Shown here: one piece after another, positions 42,525-52,668 of the stretch
Layout: every line of letters begins with the position of its first letter
Position numbering within the stretch: the first letter of the stretch is position 1
Assembly: GCF_019734885.1 (NCBI RefSeq)
Contig: NZ_JAAXCM010000046.1
Coordinates: 1 to 64,000 of the forward strand
Source of the DNA: Pseudocoprococcus catus
GTDB lineage: Bacteria; Bacillota; Clostridia; Lachnospirales; Lachnospiraceae
Reading direction: 5' to 3'
DNA length: 64,000 nucleotides
The notes under the pieces: model-generated
Seen by the model: only the letters and a program-made list of their open reading frames with translations
Database searches by the model: none
Told to the model about the DNA's origin: nothing
Made by a program: the position numbers and the translations under genes

Positions 42525-43319
42525 TTAGCTGAGCAGTGCCCTGTCGTTGGCGAATTCTTCGCCGCTGGCTTTCTCAAACTGATGCAGCAGGTCTTCGACG
42601 GTGAGTTTCTTTTTCTCTTCGCCTTTGATGTCCAGGATGATCTTGCCATCCATGAGCATGATCAGACGGTTGCCGTGAGCGATAGCATCTTTCATGTTAT
42701 GGGTAATCATGATGGTGGTCAGATGGTCTCTGTTGACGATCATATCTGTAGTGGCAAGGACCTTGGCTGCCGTCTTCGGGTCAAGGGCTGCTGTATGCTC
42801 ATCCAGAAGCAGAAGCTTCGGTTTCTTCAATGTGGCCATCAGAAGGGTCAATGCCTGTCTCTGACCGCCGGATAACAAACCGACTTTGGATGTCAGACGA
42901 TTCTCAAGACCAAGGTCGAGAATCTTCAACAGTTCCTTGTACTCTTCACGCTCTTTCTTTGTAATACCGATCTTTAACGTTCTTGTCTGACCCCTGCGCT
43001 GTGCCAGTGCCAGATTTTCTTCAATTCCCATGGTAGCCGCTGTACCGGTCATCGGATCCTGGAAAACCCTTCCAAGATACTTTGCTCTCTTATGTTCAGA
43101 CAATTTTGTTACATCAATACCATCAATAATGATCTGGCCTTCATCCACCGGCCATACACCTGCAATGGCATTAAGCATGGTAGATTTACCTGCACCGTTG
43201 CCGCCGATGACTGTTACAAAATCGCCATCTTCAAGATTCAGGGAAAGGCCGTTAAGTGCTCTCTTCTCATTCACTGTTCCGGCATTAAATGTCTTATAAA
43301 TATTCTTAATCTCAAGCAT
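42525..43319 (-). CDS. ABC importer ATP-binding protein
   Basis: ATPase of an importer of the substrate-binding/permease/ATPase type that pairs with PF04392 binding proteins (TrpXYZ-like). Walker A GGNGAGKST near residue 40, signature LLSGGQRQALTLL, Walker B KLLLLDEHTAALD with His where many have Ala or Pro. Start ATG at 43319 with GAGGAGG eight bases upstream (43325 is too close to it). It overlaps the permease gene. 264 residues. Confidence 0.9.
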   Translation of the reverse strand: MLEIKNIYKTFNAGTVNEKRALNGLSLNLEDGDFVTVIGGNGAGKSTMLNAIAGVWPVDEGQIIIDGIDVTKLSEHKRAKYLGRVFQDPMTGTAATMGIEENLALAQRRGQTRTLKIGITKKEREEYKELLKILDLGLENRLTSKVGLLSGGQRQALTLLMATLKKPKLLLLDEHTAALDPKTAAKVLATTDMIVNRDHLTTIMITHNMKDAIAHGNRLIMLMDGKIILDIKGEEKKKLTVEDLLHQFEKASGEEFANDRALLS

Positions 43320-44238
43320 CTGCATTGCCTCCTCTTCTTACCGGTTTTGCAAAATATCTGCTCTTCCAATATGGGATCGCAAGGAAAATTGCAACAACAA
43401 TCGCGGAGAACATCTTCAGAAGGTCAGTATCAACACCAAGCCAGATGACAACCTGAAGAACAAGATAATAAATTACCGCACCAAAACCGACGCTTAACAA
43501 TGTCAGTGCAAAATTTCTGAAAATTCGACTGAAAATTGCTTCACCGATAATAACGGCAGCCAGGCCAATAACGATGGCGCCTCGTCCCATATTGATATCT
43601 GCAAAGCCCTGATACTGAGCCAGAAGGGCACTTGAAAGGGCTACAAGGCCATTGGAGATCATCAGGCCAAGTACTTTGTTGAAGTTTGTGTTGATACCCT
43701 GTGCACGTGCCATATTGCCGTTGCAGCCTGTTGCACGAATGGAACAGCCAAGCTCTGTGCCGAAAAACCAATACAAAATAGCAATCAAAACAACGATCAT
43801 AATCGCTACAATAACAATCGTATTCTTAAAAAACGGAACACCCTTGATATAACGCAGAGAAACAAGCAGGTTATATTTGTCCACATTCAGTGCCTGATTG
43901 GACTTCCCCATCACCTTCAGGTTTACTGACCAGAGGGCCAGCTGTGTCAGAATACCGGAAAGGATTGCCGGAATTCCCATAAATGTATGAAAAAAGCCTG
44001 TTGCCAGACCTGCCAGCATACCAGCCGCAAAAGCTGCCAGCATAGCAACCCATACATTGTGTCCACTCATCATCATCATAATGCAGACAGCACCGCCTGT
44101 ACACATCGTGCCATCCACCGTAAGATCGGCAATATCCAGTGTTCTGAATGTAATATAAACACCAATTGCCATAATTCCCCAGATCAATCCCTGGGCAGCC
44201 GCACCCGGAAGTGCACCGATTAATGCCATCATATTCAT
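43312..44238 (-). CDS. ABC importer permease
   Basis: Membrane subunit of the same importer, 308 residues with eight or so helices. Family features resemble branched-chain amino acid/sugar-type permeases: QGLIWGIMAIGVYITFRTLDIADLTVDGT at the start (29 residues; key F-R-x-L-D-I-A-D-L) and GCSIRATGCNGNMARAQGIN near residue 170. Overlaps the ATPase gene by a few bases. A 157-base gap with a GC-rich imperfect hairpin separates it from the binding protein. Confidence 0.88.
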   Translation of the reverse strand: MNMMALIGALPGAAAQGLIWGIMAIGVYITFRTLDIADLTVDGTMCTGGAVCIMMMMSGHNVWVAMLAAFAAGMLAGLATGFFHTFMGIPAILSGILTQLALWSVNLKVMGKSNQALNVDKYNLLVSLRYIKGVPFFKNTIVIVAIMIVVLIAILYWFFGTELGCSIRATGCNGNMARAQGINTNFNKVLGLMISNGLVALSSALLAQYQGFADINMGRGAIVIGLAAVIIGEAIFSRIFRNFALTLLSVGFGAVIYYLVLQVVIWLGVDTDLLKMFSAIVVAIFLAIPYWKSRYFAKPVRRGGNADA

Positions 44239-44395
44239 GGCTTACTCCTCCTTGCTGTTTGTCAATTCAACCGCATGTCTATTAAAATATGCAGTATGTA
44301 TAACATACAAGATGGGGCCGCCGCAGAATATATCGCCTAAAAGCTTCTATTACTGTGCGCAGCCCCTATTTATCTTGTTATATTCCTATGTATGA

Positions 44396-45454
44396 TTACT
44401 CTTCAAGTGCTACATAATCATCAGGTACTGTAATACCGTATGCTTCGCAGCGGCTTGCAACATATTCTTTTGTGAATGTTGGTGCATATTCAACAGGCAT
44501 TGTTGAAATATCTTCACCCTGAAGAACCTTAACAGCCATCTTACCTGTTGCTACACCAAGGTCATAATAACTGATGGAAAGTGTTGCAACACCACAGCCT
44601 TTGCAGATGCCCTCTTCACCGGCTATAACAGGAACGCCTGCCGGTGTACAGATGTTGTTGACGATTTCTGTATTGTTGGCAACTGTGTTATCTGTCGGTA
44701 CATAGATAACGTCGCTGTCATTGGCAGCAGATGTACATACAGATGAAAGATCATTGGAATCTGAGAATGCATAATATTCACATGTATAACCAAGTTTCTC
44801 AAGATATTCTTTGATTGAATCTACCTGGAACTGAGAATTTGCTTCTGCTGAACAATATAACAGACCAACCTTTTTGGCATCAGGGAATAATTCATGCAGC
44901 ATATCAGCCTGACCATCTAATGGTGCAAGGTCTGCTGTACCGGAAATATTGCCGCCGACTGTACCATCGAAGTTATCAATATCAAGTGCTACACCGTAAT
45001 CTGTAACAGCTGTACCAAGAATAGGAATTGTATTCGTTCCTGCTGCTGCAGCCTGAAGAGCGGCTGTTGCATTGGCAAGGATCAGATCATCGTTATTGGA
45101 AACAAAACTGTTGATGATGGTTGCACATGTTGCTGAATCACCCTGAGCATTCTGCTCATCAAACTTCACATTGTCACCAAATGTTTCCTTCAGTGCATCT
45201 TCAAAGCCTTTTGTTGCTGCATCCAGCGCATCATGCTGGATCAACTGACAAATACCGATGTTGTAAACCTTGCCGTCTGTTGAAACTTCACTTGCAGCTT
45301 CGGAACCACTCTCTGCTGTAGATTCTGCTGCTGTCTCTGCGGCACCTGCTGTCTCAGATGCCTTTGTCTCTGTGGATGAGCTTCCGCATGCAGCCAGGCT
45401 GCCTGCCATAACCAAAGATAATGCTACTGCCAGCACTTTCTTCATCTTTTTCAT
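44396..45454 (-). CDS. ABC importer substrate-binding lipoprotein (PF04392 type)
   Basis: Extracellular binding lipoprotein of 352 residues. Signal peptide with LAACGSSS lipobox (Cys near 24) and a Ser/Glu/Ala-rich linker. The binding domain begins near 70 with YNIGICQLIQHDALDAATKGFEDAL and includes GLLYCSAEANSQFQ, typical of the TrpX-like family. Start at ATG 45454 with AGGAGG upstream; the frame starts at 45481. The ligand is unknown; adenine deaminase upstream might hint at nucleobases, while homologs are linked to tryptophan or tyrosine. Confidence 0.9.
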   Translation of the reverse strand: MKKMKKVLAVALSLVMAGSLAACGSSSTETKASETAGAAETAAESTAESGSEAASEVSTDGKVYNIGICQLIQHDALDAATKGFEDALKETFGDNVKFDEQNAQGDSATCATIINSFVSNNDDLILANATAALQAAAAGTNTIPILGTAVTDYGVALDIDNFDGTVGGNISGTADLAPLDGQADMLHELFPDAKKVGLLYCSAEANSQFQVDSIKEYLEKLGYTCEYYAFSDSNDLSSVCTSAANDSDVIYVPTDNTVANNTEIVNNICTPAGVPVIAGEEGICKGCGVATLSISYYDLGVATGKMAVKVLQGEDISTMPVEYAPTFTKEYVASRCEAYGITVPDDYVALEE

Positions 45455-45535
45455 AATGATATACCTCCTGGAATTGTGCATATTGTCTGTATAATTGAAT
45501 TTTTCCGATCAATTTTATACAGACTTCATGTATAC

Positions 45536-45584
45536 ATTATAGTACTTTAAAGTTCAAAAATCAACCCCATTAATGCTTTAAAGT
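45536..45584 (-). promoter_or_regulatory. Importer promoter flanked by two RCTTTAAAGT palindromes
   Basis: On the minus strand TTGATT (45564-45559), 17 bases, TATAAT (45541-45536). ACTTTAAAGT (45544-45553, inside the spacer) and GCTTTAAAGT (45575-45584, upstream of -35) are 31 bases apart, three helical turns. This suggests cooperative binding by an unidentified regulator. Confidence 0.6.
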
Positions 45585-45599
45585 GAAAAAACTAAAATC

Positions 45600-45637
45600 A
45601 AACCGCTGCTGTTTACTTTATTTACAGTAGCGGTTTA
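45600..45637 (-). terminator. Terminator of adenine deaminase
   Basis: AACCGCTGCTGT (45601-45612) pairs with ACAGTAGCGGTT, followed on the minus strand by TTTGATTTTAG and T runs. It insulates ade from the importer operon. Confidence 0.65.
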
Positions 45638-45656
45638 ACTATCAGCCACAGCAATA

Positions 45657-47390
45657 TCAGATGTACTGCTGTTTAACCACATCTATAATTCCTCTTGTTG
45701 TCAGGCGAAGTTCCGGGATGACCGGCAGCGACATAAAGGACAATGTCATAAAAGGATCGATGCCTTCAGAAACACCAAGTATTTTCGCCTGTTTTTTGGC
45801 ATTTTCAAGGGCATCATTGATTTCCGTCAGCGCTTTTTCGCTCATCAGACCGGCAATCTCCAGAGTCACCTCTCCAAGAATCTGCCCCTGATTGACAACA
45901 GCAATGCCGCCGTTGTTCTCTATAATTCTGTTGGCAGCAGCGGCCATATCATCGTCATTGCTTCCAACCACAATAATATTGTGAGAATCATGTGAAATGG
46001 AAGTCGCCACTGCCCCTTCTTTGAGACCATAGCCTTTCAGATAGCCAATGCCAATATGCCCGGTATGTCGATGTCTCTCAATGACAGCAATCTTCAATAT
46101 ATCATCCGCCGCATTTACTTCTGATGCATAGCCTGCATCCGTTGTCACAATCTCACCCGGCACCATGCCGATGACACCCCGCGATCTGACATTCTCAAAG
46201 CTGTCCTCCGTGAGTTTCTCCAGATTAAAGGTATGATGGACTTTATCAGAAAGCCATTCATCCACTGCCGGCACATTAAAAGGTTCCAGCCGACCTTCCT
46301 GATACCATATCTTCCCTTTGATAATCATCATCTCCACATTGAAGTCCGACAAATTATCAAACACAGCAAAATCCGCCTGATATCCCGGTGCAATGGCACC
46401 TCTGCTGGCCAGCTGAAAATATCTGGCCGGATGATGGGTAGCTGCTTTAATGGCAATTATCGGATCCACATGATATTTCTGAACTGCCTTTCGGATAATA
46501 GCATCCATATGTCCAAAATGAAGCAGATCATTCGGATGTTTGTCATCAGTGCAGAACATACAGTGCTCATAATACTGCGGCACTAAAAGTCCGGCAAGGG
46601 CTTTCAGATTCCTTGCTGCCGTTCCCTCACGGATCATAATATACTGTCCCCTGCTGAGTTTTTCCAGTGCTTCATCCATAGATGAACATTCATGGTCCGA
46701 ATAAACACCAGAGGCTACATAGGCGTTCAGTTCCTTGCCGGAAAGTCCCGGTGCATGACCATCAATTCTGCGATGATATTTATGGGCGGCAGTAATTTTC
46801 TGAAGTACCTCCACATCTCCCTGTATCACGCCGGTGTAATTCATCATTTCTGCCAACCCCTGAACTCTGTCATAATCATAAAAAGGATCAATGGCGTGAT
46901 AATCCAGTCTTGCCCCGGATTCATCAAGGGGTGTTGCCGGCACACAGGACGGCAGCATAAAACGTACTTCCACAGGCAGGCCTTCTGTAGCCTGTATCAT
47001 ATAATCAATACCATCCGTGCCAAGGACATTGGCAATCTCATGAGGATCCGTGATCACCGTTGCGGTGCCATGGGGCAAAACAGCCTTGACAAACTCTGCC
47101 GGAGCCACCAGACTGCTTTCCAGATGGATATGGGCGTCAATGAGCCCCGGAGCCACAACTTTGCCCTGCATATCAAGTTCCTCTACACCATCATAATGCC
47201 CAATTCCTGCAATGACACCGTTTTTGACTGCAATATCCCCATGTGAAAGTTCATTGGTAAACACATTCACATAAACAGCATTTTTCAAAACCAGCTCTGC
47301 TCTCTCACGACCTGATGCTACCCGCATGAGCTGCTGTTTTTCAGCAGCTCTTTTGTTAATGATACTGGTGTAACTTTCCCTTGACGACAT
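45657..47390 (-). CDS. ade: Adenine deaminase
   Basis: Deaminates adenine to hypoxanthine for purine salvage. Amidohydrolase fold with IDAHIHLESS (metal His pair) near residue 85, FCTDDKHPNDLL near 275 and the C-terminal TSISHDSHNIIVVG motif of the Ade family. ATG at 47390 follows GGGGGTGTTTAC; the frame starts at 47426. 577 residues. It has its own terminator, so co-transcription with the importer is unlikely without read-through. Confidence 0.94.
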   Translation of the reverse strand: MSSRESYTSIINKRAAEKQQLMRVASGRERAELVLKNAVYVNVFTNELSHGDIAVKNGVIAGIGHYDGVEELDMQGKVVAPGLIDAHIHLESSLVAPAEFVKAVLPHGTATVITDPHEIANVLGTDGIDYMIQATEGLPVEVRFMLPSCVPATPLDESGARLDYHAIDPFYDYDRVQGLAEMMNYTGVIQGDVEVLQKITAAHKYHRRIDGHAPGLSGKELNAYVASGVYSDHECSSMDEALEKLSRGQYIMIREGTAARNLKALAGLLVPQYYEHCMFCTDDKHPNDLLHFGHMDAIIRKAVQKYHVDPIIAIKAATHHPARYFQLASRGAIAPGYQADFAVFDNLSDFNVEMMIIKGKIWYQEGRLEPFNVPAVDEWLSDKVHHTFNLEKLTEDSFENVRSRGVIGMVPGEIVTTDAGYASEVNAADDILKIAVIERHRHTGHIGIGYLKGYGLKEGAVATSISHDSHNIIVVGSNDDDMAAAANRIIENNGGIAVVNQGQILGEVTLEIAGLMSEKALTEINDALENAKKQAKILGVSEGIDPFMTLSFMSLPVIPELRLTTRGIIDVVKQQYI

Positions 47391-47462
47391 GTAAACACCC
47401 CCTGCAATTAATTGATCATGTGTCATGAATCGACAACAAAATCTTCCCTGACCAAAAATTTT

Positions 47463-48698
47463 TTAAAGTGCTTCTCCTAAAAATAGATAATACGGCATGC
47501 TGTCTTTTTCAGGTACATTGACTTTCCCATGAATCAGCGGTCTCAGATAACGAACCATTTCTTCTGTTACATCATTGCCGTCTTCATTGATCCATTCCGC
47601 CGGAATCTTCTTCTCGGCATTGGCAATCTGCTGCACATCCTCGCCTTCATAGACAACCTGATACGGTTCATCAGAAATTCTGCGGACAATAGACATTTCT
47701 CCGCTTCTGCCTTCCAAAGCCAACGATACTCCCTTTAATCCCAACTGCCAGCTTTCCTCGATATCTGTCGCTGATGCCATATGTGCTGCGCATCTCTGCA
47801 GTACATTGATCTCTACCGAACGGACTTTACAACCGAAGGTTTCCGCAACCAGGTTTTCAAGACACTTGCCGGTTCCGCTTAATGTCGCATGCCCAAAGGC
47901 ATCCACAGCCGAAGTTTCCGCACTGATATATTGTCCTTTTTCATCCCGAAGTCCCTCTGAGACAGCAATCACGATATGTTCTCTCTTCTCAAACTGCTCC
48001 CGGATATCTTCAATAAACTGCTCTTTTGAAAATGGATGTTCCGGCAGATAGATCAGATGCGGAGCCTGACTATAGCTGTTTCTTGCCAGTACACTGGAAG
48101 CTGTCAGCCATCCGGCATCTCTTCCCATAATCTCTGCGATCAGAACACTTCTTGTATTATATATATACGTATCATGTGCCATTTCCAGAATGGAAGCTGC
48201 CACATAACGGGCCGCTGATCCAAATCCCGGTGTATGATCTGTCACCACCAGATCATTGTCAATGGTTTTCGGAATACCAATGACTTTCACATCCATCTGG
48301 TGCTTTTTCACATACATGCTCATCTTACCGACAGTATCCATAGAATCATTCCCGCCGATATAAAAGAAATATCGAATGTTATATTTGCGGAAAATTTCCA
48401 CAATATTGTCGTATTCGCTAGAATCCTGGTTGATATCCTTCAGTTTTCTTCTGCAGGAACCCAGGTACATAGATGGAGTCACCTTCAGCACCTTCAAATT
48501 TTCTTCATTGTTTTCAAAAATCTCTGTCAGATTCACAAGCCGTTCATCCATCAAACCTTCAACACCATTTCTAGCTCCATAGAGCACATCAATCTCATTA
48601 CTTTTAAGGCAGCCTTTGATCACACCGGCAAGACTGGCATTAATGGCCGTTGTCGGACCGCCGGATTGGGCAACGATTGCATTTTTCATCATCTTCAC
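47463..48698 (-). CDS. pfp: Pyrophosphate-dependent phosphofructokinase
   Basis: Phosphorylates fructose 6-phosphate using PPi rather than ATP, reversible glycolytic step. YIGGNDSMDT (Asp after Asn, where ATP enzymes have Gly) and GIPKTIDNDL (Lys before Thr-Ile-Asp) are the PPi-type signatures. QSGGPTTAINAS opens the protein. Length 411 from GTG 48698, eight bases after GGAGG; the frame opens at a TTG at 48713 overlapping the RBS. Promoter at 48769-48798. Confidence 0.9.
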   Translation of the reverse strand: MKMMKNAIVAQSGGPTTAINASLAGVIKGCLKSNEIDVLYGARNGVEGLMDERLVNLTEIFENNEENLKVLKVTPSMYLGSCRRKLKDINQDSSEYDNIVEIFRKYNIRYFFYIGGNDSMDTVGKMSMYVKKHQMDVKVIGIPKTIDNDLVVTDHTPGFGSAARYVAASILEMAHDTYIYNTRSVLIAEIMGRDAGWLTASSVLARNSYSQAPHLIYLPEHPFSKEQFIEDIREQFEKREHIVIAVSEGLRDEKGQYISAETSAVDAFGHATLSGTGKCLENLVAETFGCKVRSVEINVLQRCAAHMASATDIEESWQLGLKGVSLALEGRSGEMSIVRRISDEPYQVVYEGEDVQQIANAEKKIPAEWINEDGNDVTEEMVRYLRPLIHGKVNVPEKDSMPYYLFLGEAL

Positions 48699-48768
48699 TG
48701 TCTTTTCCTCCAAAAACGAATTTCTTCACTGACGCTTTTTATATAGAAAAAGCGGTGAATTTTTTTGT

Positions 48769-48798
48769 ATCATAACACTTTACGACGGACCTTGTCAA
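48769..48798 (-). promoter_or_regulatory. pfp promoter
   Basis: On the minus strand TTGACA (48798-48793), 18 bases, TATGAT (48774-48769). A CGCTTTTT/AAAAAGCG hairpin lies in the leader (48733-48754). Confidence 0.6.
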
Positions 48799-48846
48799 TT
48801 TACAGCCCACCCAATTAAAAAATTAACAAATTTATGTAGATTTAAT

Positions 48847-48874
48847 TTGACTTCCTGTCATAAACAGGTATAAT
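48847..48874 (+). promoter_or_regulatory. pyrBI promoter
   Basis: TTGACT (48847-48852), 16 bases, TATAAT (48869-48874). The spacer has an inverted repeat CCTGT-CATAA-ACAGG. The leader of about 115 bases holds CAGGAT (48925-48930) and ATCCTG (48941-48946) as a small hairpin but no PyrR-binding loop or T-tract terminator that I can see. Confidence 0.6.
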
Positions 48875-48995
48875 AGGTATGATAGGTAGATGGGTTAGCA
48901 CTTTTGCTGCTCTTCATTTCACATCAGGATGCGCAGACGTATCCTGCACATCTCAAATTTTAAACTATTTTAACATATAACTGAGGAGGGACTTT

Positions 48996-49919
48996 ATGCC
49001 ACGTCATTTATTAAACCCAATGGACTTTTCTGTTGAAGAACTGGACAAGTTAATGGACTTAGCCGCAGATATCGAACACAATCCTGCCAAATATGCCCAT
49101 GCCTGTGAGGGAAAGACTCTTGCTACATGTTTCTATGAGCCAAGTACTCGTACCCGTCTGAGCTTTGAAGGCGCCATGTATCACTTGGGCGGCCATGTTC
49201 TCGGATTCTCTTCTGCTGCTTCCAGCTCCGCTTCAAAGGGTGAAAGCGTTTCTGATACAATCCGTATGATCGGCTGCTACGCAGATATCTGTGCAATGCG
49301 TCATCCAAAGGAAGGTGCTCCAATGGTTGCATCCATGAAAGCCAAGATTCCAGTAATCAATGCCGGAGATGGTGGCCATCAGCATCCGACACAGACAATG
49401 ACAGACCTTCTGACAATCCGTTCTTTAAAAGGTCATCTGAATAACCTGACCATCGGTCTTTGCGGTGACCTGAAATTTGGCCGTACTGTTCATTCCCTGA
49501 TCGAAGCTTTGTCCCGTTATGACGGCATTCGTTTCCTCCTCATTTCTCCACCTGAACTGCGTGTACCGGAATACATCATTGAGATGCTGAAGCAGAAGAA
49601 TATTCCATACACAGAAGTTCAGAGCCTTGATGATGCTATCAGTGAACTGGATATTCTCTACATGACACGTGTTCAGCGTGAACGTTTCTTCAACGAAGAT
49701 GATTACATCCGTATGAAAGACTGCTATATCCTTAACAAAGAGAAAATGGCTCTTGCCAAAGATGATATGCTGGTTCTTCATCCACTGCCTCGTGTCAACG
49801 AGATTTCCGTTGAAGTTGATGACGATCCTAGAGCAGCTTATTTCAAACAGGCTCAGTACGGTATGTACATCCGTATGGCACTCATCCTGACATTACTTGA
49901 AATCAAAGTGGAGGTATAA
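48996..49919 (+). CDS. pyrB: Aspartate carbamoyltransferase catalytic subunit
   Basis: Carbamoylates aspartate in pyrimidine synthesis. [15 protein letters not shown] near residue 48 is the carbamoyl-phosphate motif; [15 protein letters not shown] and [13 protein letters not shown] follow. Length 307. GAGGAGGG precedes ATG. It is followed four bases later by pyrI, indicating the class B (PyrB-PyrI) holoenzyme. Confidence 0.97.
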   Translation: MPRHLLNPMDFSVEELDKLMDLAADIEHNPAKYAHACEGKTLATCFYEPSTRTRLSFEGAMYHLGGHVLGFSSAASSSASKGESVSDTIRMIGCYADICAMRHPKEGAPMVASMKAKIPVINAGDGGHQHPTQTMTDLLTIRSLKGHLNNLTIGLCGDLKFGRTVHSLIEALSRYDGIRFLLISPPELRVPEYIIEMLKQKNIPYTEVQSLDDAISELDILYMTRVQRERFFNEDDYIRMKDCYILNKEKMALAKDDMLVLHPLPRVNEISVEVDDDPRAAYFKQAQYGMYIRMALILTLLEIKVEV

Positions 49920-49923
49920 TTAT

Positions 49924-50349
49924 ATGTTAAATATCAGTGGATTAGACAATGGTATCGTTTTAGATCATATTCCTGCCGGTATGAGCATGGAAATCTACAA
50001 GTATCTGAACCTTGGCAAATTAGACACTCAGGTTGCGATTATCAAGAATGCCAGCAGTAAGAAGATGGGCAAAAAGGATATCATAAAAATTGCCGGCAGC
50101 CTCGACAGCATCGATCTGGATGTCATCGGTTTTCTGAATCACAAGATTACAGTTAACATCATCACAAACGGCAAGATTTCTGAGAAGAAGACACTTCACC
50201 TGCCAAAGAAACTGACAGATGTTATTCGCTGCAAAAACCCAAGATGTATTACATCCATCGAACAGGAACTGCCGAATGTCTTCCTTCTGACAGACGCAGA
50301 GACAGCCACTTACAGATGCATGTACTGTGAAGAAAAATATACAAAATAA
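49924..50349 (+). CDS. pyrI: Aspartate carbamoyltransferase regulatory subunit
   Basis: Allosteric subunit that binds nucleotides and a structural zinc. The N-terminal domain carries LDNGIVLDHIPAGMSMEIYK; the zinc domain carries IRCKNPRCITSIEQ and YRCMYCEEKY, giving the four Cys ligands. Start ATG 49924 with GGAGG upstream; the frame extends into pyrB (49897). 141 residues. Terminator at 50369-50417. Confidence 0.95.
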   Translation: MLNISGLDNGIVLDHIPAGMSMEIYKYLNLGKLDTQVAIIKNASSKKMGKKDIIKIAGSLDSIDLDVIGFLNHKITVNIITNGKISEKKTLHLPKKLTDVIRCKNPRCITSIEQELPNVFLLTDAETATYRCMYCEEKYTK

Positions 50350-50368
50350 TCATTACACATAGAACACA

Positions 50369-50417
50369 AAAGGACGCGCTGTATCGAATCTTCATTGTTT
50401 CGGACAGCGTGTCCTTT
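50369..50417 (+). terminator. pyrBI terminator
   Basis: AAAGGACGCGCTGT (50369-50382) pairs with ACAGCGTGTCCTTT (50404-50417), followed by ATCTTTTCTG. Confidence 0.75.
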
Positions 50418-50509
50418 ATCTTTTCTGTAGTCTTAGTACAATAATTTGGGCATAATACTCTTCTTATCGTTTTGAGTTTCTGTATGACCATCACTTTCAC
50501 GTGCTTATC

Positions 50510-51424
50510 TTATGATCCCTCTTCATCGGCTCTGTCTTTTCTATATAATAAACCATCTCTGCATTCGATCTTCCCCTGATTGATCAGGTCAATATATCGT
50601 GTCCAGGCATTGTGAACAATGATGACCATTTCTATACCCGCGCGCTGATTAATATGCAGCGTCTTCATGTACTTTGCCAGAACTTCATCTTTTGTCATGG
50701 GCTTTGTCAGCATCTCACAGGCAATCTGCGACAGCTGATGTTCCTTGGCAATATTGTCTCTGACAATTTTGGAAATGTCGACCTTCCTTTCGACAGACTG
50801 GTGTGCAATGACGTAAGTCTCATACGGCAGTTCTGCCACTTTCTCCATAGACATAAGTGCTTCCTTCACATAAGCCATATAAGGCAGCTTTGAAACACGC
50901 AGAACATCTTCCGACACAATTGCATCACCGATACAGCAAATGCCATCCGGCGTCACGACGCCTGTATGTCCGACAGAATGCCCCGGCAGCGAGATCAGCT
51001 GAAACACCGCATCATCAATCTGTATTCTCGACTGTTTCATGTCTATGCCTTTTATATGTATATTCTCCGGATAAAAAATGGCCTGCGTCTGTTTTGCATG
51101 TTCTACAGTATCAAAGCCCATATCTCGTATCATATTTTCAGGAGATGCAATGGCATCAGCTTCTTCCTGTGATGTGTAAAAAACAATATCCGGGAACTTT
51201 TCCAACAGTAATGCGTTATTGGCCACATGATCAATGTGTACATGGGTAAGAATCACAGCCCTGACTTTCCAGTGCCGTTCATCCAACATCTCCATTAAAC
51301 GTGTGGATTTCATTGGTCCTGAATCAATCAGAACCAACTCATCTTCTGTCAAAAAATATCCCGGAACAAAGGCATTACCAATGGATACATATCCTGTTCT
51401 ATCAGTCAGTTTATGCCATTCCAT
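50510..51424 (-). CDS. MBL-fold metallohydrolase
   Basis: Metallo-beta-lactamase-fold hydrolase, 304 residues. ILTHVHIDHVANN near residue 60 is the HxHxDH metal motif; SLPGHSVGHTG and CIGDAIVSEDV supply further ligands. A helical C-terminal part follows. ATG at 51424 lies one base after the argF stop, so translation is probably coupled; the frame itself extends into argF (51517). Substrate unknown; a glyoxalase-like thioester hydrolase is possible. Confidence 0.85.
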   Translation of the reverse strand: MEWHKLTDRTGYVSIGNAFVPGYFLTEDELVLIDSGPMKSTRLMEMLDERHWKVRAVILTHVHIDHVANNALLLEKFPDIVFYTSQEEADAIASPENMIRDMGFDTVEHAKQTQAIFYPENIHIKGIDMKQSRIQIDDAVFQLISLPGHSVGHTGVVTPDGICCIGDAIVSEDVLRVSKLPYMAYVKEALMSMEKVAELPYETYVIAHQSVERKVDISKIVRDNIAKEHQLSQIACEMLTKPMTKDEVLAKYMKTLHINQRAGIEMVIIVHNAWTRYIDLINQGKIECRDGLLYRKDRADEEGS

Positions 51425-51425
51425 C

Positions 51426-52409
51426 TTACAATGTTGCATCCATGACCGCTTTGATCGTATGCATACGATTCTCAGCTTCATCAAAAACAACAGACTGTGC
51501 AGATTCAAAAACTTCATCAGTCACTTCCATCTCACTGATACCAAACTTCTCACCGATCTCCTTGCCGATGGTTGTCTTAAGATCATGGAACGCCGGCAGG
51601 CAATGCATGAAGATGGCTTTCTCTCCTGCATTCTCCATTACTTTCTTATTCACCTGATATGGAGATAATTCTTTGATACGTTTTGCCCAGACTTCATCCG
51701 GTTCACCCATAGATACCCAGACATCTGTATAGATAACATCTGCACCCTTTGTACCTGCTTCTACATCCTCTGTCAGTGTAATGCTGCCGCCTGTCTCCTT
51801 GGCAATCGCTTCACACTGTGCCACAATATCAGCATCCGGGAAGTATTCCTTACATGTACATGCTGTAAAATGCATACCCATCTTCGCACAAACTACCATC
51901 AGGGAATTGCCCATGTTGTAACGGGCATCGCCCATGTATGTCATCTTGATACCTTTCAGGTATCCGAACTTCTCACGAATTGTCATAATATCAGCCAGTA
52001 CCTGTGTCGGATGGAACTGATTGGTCAGACCGTTCCAGACCGGTACACCGGCATACTTTGCCAGATCATCCACGATGGACTGGTCAAAACCACGGTACTC
52101 AATACCATCATAAATACGTCCAAGTACACGTGCTGTGTCGGCAATGCTTTCCTTCTTGCCAATCTGTGAAGCGGACGGATCAAGGAAAGTGGTATGCATA
52201 CCAAGATCATTGGCAGCCACTTCAAAAGAACATCTTGTTCTTGTACTGTTCTTCTCAAAAATCAGAGCAATATTCTTTCCAGGGTGATTCAAAGTCGGAA
52301 TTCCCTGTTTCTTCTTTGCCTTCAATTCATCTGCATGATCAACTAAATATAAAATCTCTTCCGGTGTAAAATCAAGTAACTTTAATAAATGACGTCCTTT
52401 TAAATCCAT
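51426..52409 (-). CDS. argF: Ornithine carbamoyltransferase
   Basis: Converts ornithine and carbamoyl phosphate to citrulline. [16 protein letters not shown] near residue 52, [10 protein letters not shown] near 130, [12 protein letters not shown] and MHCLPAFHD (catalytic Cys) near 262 are all present. Length 327. Arginine synthesis versus deiminase (catabolic) use cannot be decided; no arcA or arcC is nearby. Promoter and possible operators upstream at 52525-52620. Confidence 0.95.
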   Translation of the reverse strand: MDLKGRHLLKLLDFTPEEILYLVDHADELKAKKKQGIPTLNHPGKNIALIFEKNSTRTRCSFEVAANDLGMHTTFLDPSASQIGKKESIADTARVLGRIYDGIEYRGFDQSIVDDLAKYAGVPVWNGLTNQFHPTQVLADIMTIREKFGYLKGIKMTYMGDARYNMGNSLMVVCAKMGMHFTACTCKEYFPDADIVAQCEAIAKETGGSITLTEDVEAGTKGADVIYTDVWVSMGEPDEVWAKRIKELSPYQVNKKVMENAGEKAIFMHCLPAFHDLKTTIGKEIGEKFGISEMEVTDEVFESAQSVVFDEAENRMHTIKAVMDATL

Positions 52410-52524
52410 AACAATACCTCTTTATCTTTCTAGTATAACTTCTTAGTTTTAACTTATCGCATTTTATCTGATCAGCTAAGCCATCCTATTAACAAAGAAC
52501 GGCTCAAAATCGAAACTGTGTATA

Positions 52525-52564
52525 AGTATACGCTTATTTTTTGAATTATGCAAGTGTTATTCAT
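52525..52564 (-). promoter_or_regulatory. argF promoter with ARG-box-like half sites
   Basis: On the minus strand TTGCAT (52553-52548), 17 bases, TATACT (52530-52525). ATGAATAAC and TGCATAATTCA (52542-52564) overlap the -35 like an imperfect ARG box. Further TATGCA repeats occur at 52583-52625. Regulation by an ArgR protein is an inference. Confidence 0.5.
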
Positions 52565-52668
52565 TAATTTTGTAAAATTATACATATTTTAATTAATATA
52601 TGCACAGTTTATGCAATACATATGCATAATTAAACCTTTCTATCCAGGCAATTCGCTGTCCATATTCT

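Noticed and set aside
48875-48995. PyrR attenuator in the pyrBI leader
   Set aside because: No PyrR anti-antiterminator loop and no T-tract terminator; only a small hairpin.
49123-49332. Minus-strand frame inside pyrB
   Set aside because: Shadow of a clearly coding plus-strand gene.
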